Shown in pieces: positions 33,730-41,876 of a stretch of DNA of 64,000 nt (position 1 is the first letter of the stretch; each line of letters opens with the position of its first letter). The translations under genes were made by a program, and so were the position numbers. Source of the DNA: CG2-30-51-40 sp041753575 (GTDB lineage: Bacteria; Desulfobacterota; DSM-4660; Desulfatiglandales; Desulfatiglandaceae). Location: positions 1-64,000 of the forward strand of contig JBGSUA010000099.1 in NCBI GenBank assembly GCA_041753575.1, read 5' to 3'. Under the pieces are notes generated by a model that worked only from the letters and a program-made list of their open reading frames with translations, had not been told where the DNA came from and searched no databases.

Positions 33730-35619
33730 TCATATCTCGTTAACTGCGATGGCCGTCTCCATGGTGCCTTTTCTTCCGTCTCTGTAGGTGACGGTGGCCT
33801 CAACCCTGTAGGCGCCGCCATCTCCATAGAGTGCCTCTATAAGCCCTCCATACTTGTCCTCCACAAAGGTACGCCTGAGTTTTCTCGTCCTCGTGAGCTC
33901 ATCTTCATCGGCGTCAAATTCCTTGTGAAGATTTACAAATCTTCGTATCCTGGTCCAATCAGGGAGGATTTTGTTGACCTTGCGTATCTCTTCCCTTATC
34001 AGATCTATGACCTCTTCTCTCTGGGACAGGTCAGTAAAGGTTGTGTAGGCGATGTGTCTTGCCTCCGCGAATCTTCCAACATTTTCAAGATCAATATTTA
34101 TGAGAGCACTTACGAAGCCACGCTGAGCCCCCCCGACTACGAGGGCATCCTTGATGTAAGGGCTGAACCTCAGCCTTATCTCGGTATATTGCGGCGAAAA
34201 CTTCTTCCCGCCGGCAATTTCCTTGAGATCGTCCATCCTGTCCATTACGATAAGGTGGCCGTCTTCATCCTTGTGGCCGAAATCCCCGGTGCAGTACCAG
34301 CCGTCAACCATCTTAGCTTCGGTCGCCTCTTTGTTCTTGTAATAGCCTGCGTAAGGATATTTGCTCTTTACAAGGATCTCTCCTTCATCCGAGAGCTTTA
34401 TCTCGACCCACGGAACAGGCGGGCCCGAGGTTTCAGGCCTCATATCGCCTCTCCTGGGCATGGTCATAACGCCCTGTTCCGTACTTCCGTAGAAGAGACG
34501 GATATCAATCCCCATGGCCTTGAAATACCGTATTATATCGGGGCTTACCGCCGCCCCCGCTGAATAGACGACCTTTACGTTTGAAAGTCCGAGTCTGTCT
34601 TTCAGTTGCCTGAAAACAGCGTAATAGGCAAGAAGGTATAAAAAAGTCTTCAAAAATCCTGGCCTCTTGCCACTTATATCGCAGTATCTAAGCCCCACAG
34701 GCAGGGCCATATTGTAAAAAAGGCGCCTGAGGAAGGTGGAGTCCATCATCTTCGCCTGAACCATCCGGTTTAAATTCTCCCAAAGCCTGGCTCCGAAGAA
34801 AAGCACCGCTGGGCCGATCTCCCTTATATTCTCGTGTACTGTTTCAGGCTCCTCAGGAAAGTTGACCACCATGGGAGCTATGATATTTCCTGCGATGCCG
34901 ATGCCCTGTTCAGTGATCCAGGCAGGTGGGATGAATGACAGGTACTCAAAGTCCTTGCCCATCCATCCGTCCAGTCTCGCCCATTCACTGACGGAAAGCA
35001 TGAGCCAGTTCTGGGTGAGCATGGCTCCCTTGGGAAGACCAGTGGTTCCGCTGGTATAGCATATAACCGCCACATCATGGCCCTTCCCCGAGTCAATCAT
35101 TTTGTCAAAAAACCCTTGATTTGCCTTTTCATAGGCCTTGCCGATCTCTAACACCTCATCGAGCTGAAGCATTATAGGGTCGTTATAACTCCACAAGCCC
35201 TTTGCATCCCAGTAGATCACCTTTTTGAGCCTCGGCAATTGGCCTTTGATCTCCAGGAGTTTGTCCACCTGCTCCTGGTCGTGCGCGACTACAAAGGTAG
35301 AGTCTGAGTGCTCCACATAATATTTCACCTCTGATGGCAGACAGTCCGTAAATATCCCTACCGCGGCACCGCCGGCCGACTGTGCTGCCAGTTCGGCCCA
35401 GAACCATTCGGGTTTGTTCTCGCCCAGGATGGAGACTTTATCCCCCTTTTCAAGGCCCAGGCTCTTGAGTCCGAGGCACAACCATTTGACTTTGAGGAAG
35501 TAATCCTCCCAGGTGTATTCCCTCCAGATGCCCCTGTCCTTTACCCTCATCGCTATGGATTTGGAGCCTAAAATGTGGAAGTTCTCCCTCAGCGCCTGCG
35601 GAAGTGTTTCAAGAGCCAT
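33730..35619 (-). CDS. Long-chain-type acyl-CoA synthetase
   Basis: 629 residues, larger AMP-forming ligase of the FadD15/ACSL type. Canonical A3 loop AVICYTSGTTGLPKGAMLT, A5 IRLFYGSTEQGVMTMP, A7 GWYCTGDFGHKDEDGHLIVM, and ASP-like DDLKEIAGGKKFSPQYTE. Activates a carboxylic acid to its CoA thioester, likely the compound carried in by the LIV-type importer encoded around it. Starts 5 bases after the livG stop. Confidence 0.9.
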   Translation of the reverse strand: MALETLPQALRENFHILGSKSIAMRVKDRGIWREYTWEDYFLKVKWLCLGLKSLGLEKGDKVSILGENKPEWFWAELAAQSAGGAAVGIFTDCLPSEVKYYVEHSDSTFVVAHDQEQVDKLLEIKGQLPRLKKVIYWDAKGLWSYNDPIMLQLDEVLEIGKAYEKANQGFFDKMIDSGKGHDVAVICYTSGTTGLPKGAMLTQNWLMLSVSEWARLDGWMGKDFEYLSFIPPAWITEQGIGIAGNIIAPMVVNFPEEPETVHENIREIGPAVLFFGARLWENLNRMVQAKMMDSTFLRRLFYNMALPVGLRYCDISGKRPGFLKTFLYLLAYYAVFRQLKDRLGLSNVKVVYSAGAAVSPDIIRYFKAMGIDIRLFYGSTEQGVMTMPRRGDMRPETSGPPVPWVEIKLSDEGEILVKSKYPYAGYYKNKEATEAKMVDGWYCTGDFGHKDEDGHLIVMDRMDDLKEIAGGKKFSPQYTEIRLRFSPYIKDALVVGGAQRGFVSALINIDLENVGRFAEARHIAYTTFTDLSQREEVIDLIREEIRKVNKILPDWTRIRRFVNLHKEFDADEDELTRTRKLRRTFVEDKYGGLIEALYGDGGAYRVEATVTYRDGRKGTMETAIAVNEI

Positions 35620-35624
35620 ATCTA

Positions 35625-36401
35625 TCAGTCCTCCCCAAGATAAGCCCTTATCACCCTTTTATCCGACCTGATCTCGGAAGGGCGCCCCTCTGCTATCTTT
35701 CGTCCGAAGTCAAGTACAGCCACTCTGCTGCATATATCCATAACCACGTCCATATCGTGCTCAACAAGAACTATGGGTATCTTCTTGAGTTCATAGATAT
35801 CAAGTATGAACCTGGCCATATCCTCCTTCTCTTCAACATTCATTCCCGCCATAGGTTCATCGAGTAAGAGCGCGGAAGGTTCCATGCAAAGTGCCCTTGC
35901 AAGATCAACGCGCTTTCTCTGTCCATAAGGAAGTGAGGCAACAACCTTTTTTCTGATGGATTCCATCTCAAGCAGATCAATGACCTCCTCGACCTCTTCC
36001 CTGTGTGATATCTCCTCATTTCTTGCCGGCCCGAAGAAAAGCGAACCCATAAGGGCTCCCCGCCGCATCAAGATGTGTCTTGCCGCCATGAGGTTCTCCA
36101 GGGCGGTCAGCCCCGAAAAGAGCTCTATGTTTTGAAATGTCCTTGCTATTCCCATCTCTGCTATTCTGTGAGGTTTGAGCTGTGTAATGTCTTTTCCCTT
36201 GTAGAGAATCTCACCTTCATAGGGATGATAAAACCCGTTTATGCAATTAAAAAGGCTCGTCTTGCCCGCGCCGTTGGGGCCTATTACCGCAAGGATCTCT
36301 CTTGCGCGGACGTCCAGACCAATTTCATGAAGCACCTGCAATCCCCCAAACCGCAGGGAAAGCTTTCTGATTTCTATTATTGGAGGATCAATGCCGACCA
36401 T
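35625..36401 (-). CDS. livG: LIV-type ABC transporter ATPase (LivG-like)
   Basis: 258 residues. Walker A VIGPNGAGKTSLFNCINGFY, Q-loop ARTFQNIELFSGLTA, signature LPYGQRKRVDLARAL (the LPYGxQ/R variant common in LivG), Walker B LLLDEPMAGMN, switch VEHDMDVVMDIC. Placed between the TetR regulator and the acyl-CoA ligase. Confidence 0.92.
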   Translation of the reverse strand: MVGIDPPIIEIRKLSLRFGGLQVLHEIGLDVRAREILAVIGPNGAGKTSLFNCINGFYHPYEGEILYKGKDITQLKPHRIAEMGIARTFQNIELFSGLTALENLMAARHILMRRGALMGSLFFGPARNEEISHREEVEEVIDLLEMESIRKKVVASLPYGQRKRVDLARALCMEPSALLLDEPMAGMNVEEKEDMARFILDIYELKKIPIVLVEHDMDVVMDICSRVAVLDFGRKIAEGRPSEIRSDKRVIRAYLGED

Positions 36402-36404
36402 GTC

Positions 36405-37085
36405 CTATAACCTGCCGCAAGCCGCACTGGAGCCTACTGCCCTTTGTGCCTGAATACTTTTTCTGAAAAGGTCTATGGCAAGACCGAAAGTCTCCTTGAA
36501 GAAGTTCTTCTCAGGATTCACCATCCGCTTGCTCTCCTCCCAGAGAACAGTGCCTGTGAAGGTGCTCCAGATGATATCCGCAAGCGCCGTCGGATGATGT
36601 CTGTTAAAAAGACCCTGATTCATTCCTTCTTCAAGTATGGAACTCAGGATCCTGAGGCAGGACGAGGCAATCTCATTAAGCCGATCTGCGCGCTCAGGGG
36701 GAAGGTTTTGAAGCCCGTCGCTTGCCTGGAGATGAAAAAGATTTACAAGGATAAGATGATCAAAACAGAAAACATCATAGAAAAGCTTCTTGAGGGCCTC
36801 AACCTTCTTATCCGCGTTGAGGCCTTTATCCTTCTCCAGGGCAGAAAGCCTTTCAAAGAGGTAGTTCAGAAGCTGTAGATTGAGAGAAACGTAGATGTCG
36901 TCTTTGTTCTTGAAATAAAGATATAGCGCGGCGGGGCTGAGTTCAGCGGATCTGGCAATATCATCAACGGTTGCGGCACTGTATCCCTTCCGGTGGAATA
37001 CCCTTTTAGCGGCATCGAGGATCTCGGCCTGTCTCCTCTTCTGCTGGCTTTCCTTCTCCCTTTTCTTACGTTCGGAAATGCCCAC
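36405..37085 (-). CDS. TetR-family regulator of the LIV/acyl-CoA operon
   Basis: 226 residues. Basic N-terminal tail, then TetR HTH (AEILDAAKRVFHRKGYSAAT, VDDIARSAELSPAALYLYF) and a helical effector domain. GTG start at 37085 with AGGAGA 8 bases upstream. As first gene of the 37.1-25.9 kb operon (3 bases before livG) it is the obvious regulator, in the manner of FadR/PsrA-type TetR proteins that sense acyl-CoA; the ligand is inference. Confidence 0.87.
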   Translation of the reverse strand: MGISERKKREKESQQKRRQAEILDAAKRVFHRKGYSAATVDDIARSAELSPAALYLYFKNKDDIYVSLNLQLLNYLFERLSALEKDKGLNADKKVEALKKLFYDVFCFDHLILVNLFHLQASDGLQNLPPERADRLNEIASSCLRILSSILEEGMNQGLFNRHHPTALADIIWSTFTGTVLWEESKRMVNPEKNFFKETFGLAIDLFRKSIQAQRAVGSSAACGRL

Positions 37086-37291
37086 GCAAAGGTCTCCTGC
37101 CTTGCTAAACGCCGTTCATTTAACTGACGGGCCTTCATATAGACTCTTGAAGGCGCTAAGTCAAGGCAAAAAACGGATACAGCGATTTCATTGGCGGCAA
37201 TGTATAAATGCCACCCCTTCAGGGTCTCGATTTTCTTTGCCAGTGTTTGCTCGACAATGTTATTCTAATCAGCCGTCGGGGAGGACCAAGC

Positions 37292-38185
37292 ATGATTAAT
37301 CCTAAAAGAAGCGACACATTCCCTTCTGCGCACGAGGATGCGAAGGCAGCCGAGCTATGTCCGGTATCGCCCCAGACCCTTTCTGATTCCTATCGTCTGG
37401 CCTATACGGATTACGATTTCATGATGCGCGATGAACTCCGTCCGGTGCGTCTTCAACTTGAGCTTATGAAGCCGGAACTCATATTGAACAGGCATCAAAT
37501 CCAGGGAACCGTTGTGATCTTCGGAAGCTCAAGAATACCGGTACCTGAGGAGGCCCGCAGGCAACTCATGGCTGCTAAGGACGGAGCAAAGCAAAACCCT
37601 AATGACGAATCCTTTGTAAGGGTAGTGGAAAGGGCTAGCAGGACTATGGAGAGATCCAGATATTATGAGGAGGCCCGCAAACTTGCCCGTCTTGTTTCCG
37701 AGGCCAACAAGGCATCTTCCGTCTTCAATCTGGTGGTGGTGACGGGTGGAGGGCCGGGGATAATGGAGGCGGCCAACAGAGGGGCAAGCGAAGCAGACTG
37801 CATAAGCGTTGCGCTGAATATAGTTCTTCCTCATGAACAGAGGCCGAATCCTTACATAACACCCGAACTTTGTTTCCAGTTCCATTATTTTGCAATAAGA
37901 AAGATGCACTTTCTCATGCGTGCAAAGGCCCTGGTGGTATTTCCCGGCGGCTACGGAACCCTTGATGAACTCTTTGAGACCCTCACTTTGATTCAGACCG
38001 GAAAGATCAAACCTTTTCCGGTTCTTATATTCGGCAAGGCCTTCTGGGAAAGGATCATCAATTTCAATGTCCTAGTGGAGGAGGGAACCATCTCGGCAGA
38101 GGATATCGAGATATTTCGGTACGTGGAAACCGCCGAAGAGGCTTTTGGTATAATCTTAAAGACCTCTGATACTCAGGGCTCATAA
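37292..38185 (+). CDS. LOG-family (TIGR00730-type) Rossmann-fold protein
   Basis: 297 residues from ATG 37292, with GGGGAGG 7 bases upstream. Has VVVTGGGPGIMEAANRGASE and VVFPGGYGTLDELFETLTL, the two motifs of LOG nucleotide-monophosphate phosphoribohydrolases. A 120-residue N-terminal extension precedes the core (GTVVIFGSSRIPVPEEARRQ region at about 75-95), the long-form subgroup. Cytokinin-type or general nucleotide hydrolase activity possible. Confidence 0.87.
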   Translation: MINPKRSDTFPSAHEDAKAAELCPVSPQTLSDSYRLAYTDYDFMMRDELRPVRLQLELMKPELILNRHQIQGTVVIFGSSRIPVPEEARRQLMAAKDGAKQNPNDESFVRVVERASRTMERSRYYEEARKLARLVSEANKASSVFNLVVVTGGGPGIMEAANRGASEADCISVALNIVLPHEQRPNPYITPELCFQFHYFAIRKMHFLMRAKALVVFPGGYGTLDELFETLTLIQTGKIKPFPVLIFGKAFWERIINFNVLVEEGTISAEDIEIFRYVETAEEAFGIILKTSDTQGS

Positions 38186-38228
38186 ACCGCCCGGGGGTTG
38201 TCTTTAGTAGCTGAAGCGGAGAAATGCC

Positions 38229-40115
38229 ATGAGTGAAAAGACTTATTTCATCAAGGTACTTATGCTTGATGCATCGAGCGGCTTTTATAAGATCATGCGT
38301 TACAATGTCGGGGATTTCTTCGGGCCCGTTGATTTGGGCATTCACCTCTCCTACAAACACAATAGCCTTAATATCGGGGCCGGGCTCTTTGCAGGATCAG
38401 TGTTCCCAGGCTCAAATCGTCTTATATTCACAGGGATATCCCCTTGCTGGCATGGGTTCTACATATCCTCCATGGGCGGAGCCGCCCTGGTCTTTGATAA
38501 TCTTGGGATCAACATGCTTTCGATCATCGGCAGGGCGCCTCATCCTTCCATCATCTATCTAAACAGGAACCACGGAGAAGAAATTGAGGTGGAATTCGCC
38601 GAGGCAGCGCCCGATCTTGTATGGAATAAAGGGCGAAAAGGAGTTTACGCAGTTATGGAAGAGTCTCTCGATCTTTTCGGGGAAAGATATGAAAGCGATC
38701 CAAGGGTGCTCTCCTGCGGACCTGCATCTCTTTATAGCGATTTTGGCGCGATTTGTTCCGCTCCCATTCAAAAGCGTTCACTGTCATTTGCAGACACATG
38801 GGCCGGAAGAGGCGGTTTTGGCTCCAAGCTCTTACAGGAGCACGGGATACTTGGAATCATATACGGCGGAACACACATTGACGAAGATTTATGTGACCGC
38901 TCGGTTGCCGATCAATGGTTTAAGGACAAATACAACCAGCGCATCGCGGCAAAGGATCTTGAGGCAACCACTAAATACAGATACGACCCAAAGTTTAATA
39001 CCGGCGGCACCTTCGGGGTAAACTATGCCTCTATGGAGGGAAACATCCTTGCATTCAACTACCGAAGCGTCTATTGGAGCGAAGAAGAGCGAAGGGACTT
39101 GCACAGGCGCTTCATAGCAGATCATTATCTCAAGCAGTTCAATGAAGAAACAATTAAGCCTAAGAAGCAGAAGACCTGCGGAGAGCCTTGCGCGGCCGTC
39201 TGCAAGAAGCTCAACGGCCCCTACAAAAAAGACTATGAGCCCTATCAGGCCATGGGGCCTCTTTGCGGCATATTCGATCAGCGCGCGGCCGAGATGCTCA
39301 ACCACCATTCCGACAGCCTGGGCTTCGACGCCATAGCCGCGGGAGGGGTGCTTTCGTGGCTCATGGATTGTCTGGATGAGGGGGTCATGGAACCTCAAGA
39401 GTTGGGGGTTGTTCAAAGACCGCACTGGGACCTTAAGTCCTTTCACGTTGTGGAAGACTCCATGCACAACGCAAGTATTGGAAAGGAACTCCTGGACGAG
39501 ATGGTCCGGCCTGGGAGCAAGATCCCGCTCGGCCTCGGAGCCAGGAAATTCGCCCGCCGTCTGGCAAGGAAGAAAGGAAAGAGAATCATGGACCTTTTCG
39601 TCCATAACGCCTTTGCCAGGCAGGGCTGGATGATTCCAAACCAGTACTGGACTCCAGGGGTATTCGCCCCCATGCCCATAGTTGGAAAATATTACATGCA
39701 CTACGGCCAGGACTTCCTGCCTCCGAGGGAGCTCGGGAGAGAGAATGCCCGCCGCATGCTCAAGGAACTCATGTTGGACAATCTGGGAATATGCCGTTTT
39801 CACAGGGCATGGGCAGAGGATCTGATGCCCGACATAGTGGAGAAGATCTTCGGACTAAAGGACAGATTCCTCGAATCGGTAAGGCTAACCGCGAGCCGCA
39901 TAGCAAGCAGGAATGCATCGGTTTTCTGGGAATCGGAGCGCAATATTGACGCGGTCTTAAGCTTTCTGAGAAGGAAGAAGGTGGACGGCGCGGAGAACCC
40001 TGACCTTGATCATTGGCTGGAGCTCTTCGCTCAGGACAAGCAGGCAGCGGCCTATGAATTCTGGTATGAGCTCCACAAGGGCATACACGAGACGCTTAGG
40101 GAGTTCCCCGCCTGA
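38229..40115 (+). CDS. Aldehyde:ferredoxin oxidoreductase-family tungsto/molybdoenzyme
   Basis: 628 residues, full AOR length. N-terminal domain with GPVDLGIHLSYKHNSLNIGA and GSNRLIFTGISPCWHGFY, the central GWAGRGGFGSKLL-like pterin segment (TWAGRGGFGSKLLQEHGILG), and the C-terminal LDNLGICRFHRAW with the last cluster cysteine. The first three Fe-S cysteines are spaced CGEPCAAVC (Cx3Cx3C) instead of Cx2Cx3C. Oxidises aldehydes to acids (or the reverse) with ferredoxin and a tungsten or molybdenum bis-pterin. Good AGCGGAGAAATGCC site before ATG 38229. No ferredoxin gene adjacent. Confidence 0.88.
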   Translation: MSEKTYFIKVLMLDASSGFYKIMRYNVGDFFGPVDLGIHLSYKHNSLNIGAGLFAGSVFPGSNRLIFTGISPCWHGFYISSMGGAALVFDNLGINMLSIIGRAPHPSIIYLNRNHGEEIEVEFAEAAPDLVWNKGRKGVYAVMEESLDLFGERYESDPRVLSCGPASLYSDFGAICSAPIQKRSLSFADTWAGRGGFGSKLLQEHGILGIIYGGTHIDEDLCDRSVADQWFKDKYNQRIAAKDLEATTKYRYDPKFNTGGTFGVNYASMEGNILAFNYRSVYWSEEERRDLHRRFIADHYLKQFNEETIKPKKQKTCGEPCAAVCKKLNGPYKKDYEPYQAMGPLCGIFDQRAAEMLNHHSDSLGFDAIAAGGVLSWLMDCLDEGVMEPQELGVVQRPHWDLKSFHVVEDSMHNASIGKELLDEMVRPGSKIPLGLGARKFARRLARKKGKRIMDLFVHNAFARQGWMIPNQYWTPGVFAPMPIVGKYYMHYGQDFLPPRELGRENARRMLKELMLDNLGICRFHRAWAEDLMPDIVEKIFGLKDRFLESVRLTASRIASRNASVFWESERNIDAVLSFLRRKKVDGAENPDLDHWLELFAQDKQAAAYEFWYELHKGIHETLREFPA

Positions 40116-40218
40116 TCCGCATCCTCCGGGTGCAGCCGGCGCTGACGAGGGAATCGCTCTTCCCTGATCGTTCCGGGGTTATTCGGGGAAAATAAATCTG
40201 TAAAAGTAAAGGACGTCC

Positions 40219-41715
40219 TTACTGGGGCGCCCGTTTCCTCTGACGTACATAGTCATGAAGCCTTACTATGGTCTTGTTGAGTTCATAGCGGCCGTCAGCG
40301 AATACACCGTAGTCGCCTCCGAAACCCATGGCTGATGCGAGGCGAATGGTATTGGCATAAATAACCCACGAATCCGCCCATACTCTCTCAGGCTCCTCAT
40401 CAAAGGGGCTTCCCCCTTCGGACGGTCCCTTGGCATAGCCTTCAGCCCATATTCCGATAAGGATTTGCGTGGCTGTGAGAGTCTTTGCATTGGTCTCCTT
40501 TATTGAGCTTTCAAAGCGCTCCCACTGCCCTGCTACCGTTGAGGATCCGTGGCAGGCTCGGCAAATCGTCTGGATGCCTTTTCGTCTCGCCTCCATTTCT
40601 TTGATATCAATAAGGTAATCCGCCGCAAAGCCACCGGCAAAATCTGATGGAAGAGGCAGTCCGTCCTTGTTGCGGATAATGGTTATGTCCGGATTCTTAG
40701 GATGAGGGTGGGCGTATATGAGGCCGAAGATACGCCAGGGAAGCCTGTCGTTCATCCTGTGGGACCTCTTCGCAATCAGCTCTCCGTCGGAGCTTACCAG
40801 AAGGCTTACGTGACAGGCTGCGCATGTGGGCGCAGAGAAGTCCTTACCCACCGTCCAGGGAACCTTACTAAACTCCCAGTCCCTGCCGTGACTTGAGAAG
40901 ATATTTCCGTGCTTGCTTGCTTCATAGACCTTGAAGGCAGGCACATCAGGCCCTACATGACATTGTTTGCAGGTGTAAGGCTTGCGGGCCGTTTCAATGG
41001 AAAAGCGATGTCTGGTATGACACGCCGCGCACGAACCGATTGTGCCGTCGAGATTCACGCGGCCCGTTCCCTGGTTAGGCCATCCTTCTATCCTGGGAAA
41101 CTCCATATCTCCATAATCATCATAGGTCCTCTTTTCTTTGCCTGTGATCTTAAGTACTGTACCATGGCAGTGATAGCAGGTTTCAGCTCTAGTAGCCCGG
41201 CTTGCGGGAGCGTTTTCCATTTCAGCCTTATCCCTCCCTACAGCTCCCAGAATGCTGTGCTCAAGGAGGCCATAGAGCTTGTTTTCGGAAAGGTTTCCGT
41301 AGGCATGCGACATGAGATTCATGGAATACTGTTCGGCCTCCTCCGAATGGCAAACACGGCAGTCGCCCGGACTGACCGCCGTATAGACCTTATGATCATT
41401 ATGGTCAAAAGCGTCGGCATGCTCTTTGGGCCTCATGCTATGACATTCGGCGCATCCGACGGCCTTTCCCTTTAACCCATCCGGGATGTCCCTGCTTGAG
41501 ACCTTCAATCCAGGCCCTTTCACACCAAGTGCATCGGAAGGACTCATCTGTGAGTGGCGGCTTTTTTGCCAGTCCTCCACTATCCCCGGATGAATGATGG
41601 AATGACATTCAAGGCATGCTTTCGTAGCATCGCTCAAGGCAGCCCCTGAAACCACACCGCCCAATCCACCAATCAGAACGGCGAAAACGACTATACCTGC
41701 GAACACAATCTTCAT
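40219..41715 (-). CDS. Octaheme c-type cytochrome, hydroxylamine oxidoreductase (HAO) family
   Basis: 498 residues from ATG 41715 (G-rich ribosome site upstream; a TTG two codons earlier is the alternative). Signal peptide, then eight CxxCH heme sites: CLECH, CAECH, CRVCH, CYHCH, CAACH, CKQCH, CAACH, CRACH. The stretch CHVGPDVPAFKVYEASKHGN and APTCAACHVS are HAO-family marks. In non-nitrifiers such proteins reduce nitrite or hydroxylamine or similar small N compounds in the periplasm. I could not verify whether the cross-linking tyrosine of true HAO is present. It converges on the AOR-family gene; a kinase gene lies divergently upstream. Confidence 0.9.
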   Translation of the reverse strand: MKIVFAGIVVFAVLIGGLGGVVSGAALSDATKACLECHSIIHPGIVEDWQKSRHSQMSPSDALGVKGPGLKVSSRDIPDGLKGKAVGCAECHSMRPKEHADAFDHNDHKVYTAVSPGDCRVCHSEEAEQYSMNLMSHAYGNLSENKLYGLLEHSILGAVGRDKAEMENAPASRATRAETCYHCHGTVLKITGKEKRTYDDYGDMEFPRIEGWPNQGTGRVNLDGTIGSCAACHTRHRFSIETARKPYTCKQCHVGPDVPAFKVYEASKHGNIFSSHGRDWEFSKVPWTVGKDFSAPTCAACHVSLLVSSDGELIAKRSHRMNDRLPWRIFGLIYAHPHPKNPDITIIRNKDGLPLPSDFAGGFAADYLIDIKEMEARRKGIQTICRACHGSSTVAGQWERFESSIKETNAKTLTATQILIGIWAEGYAKGPSEGGSPFDEEPERVWADSWVIYANTIRLASAMGFGGDYGVFADGRYELNKTIVRLHDYVRQRKRAPQ

Positions 41716-41876
41716 AAACAAATCCCCCCCCCAAGACCCGGCCCGAACAAAAAACTCTATGGTTTACCTTATAATAAATAGTTGTTAACATACGCGACCG
41801 ACATGTGCAAGGTTAAGCGGAGCCGCCTGAATCAGAAAAACTTTCTGGTGGAATCCCTGTAACTTCTTAGAGAAAG

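Noticed and set aside
38889..39803. 304-codon frame opposite the AOR-family gene.
   Set aside because: Complementary frame of a strongly conserved enzyme; composition is a mirror of AOR codons and no family is recognisable.
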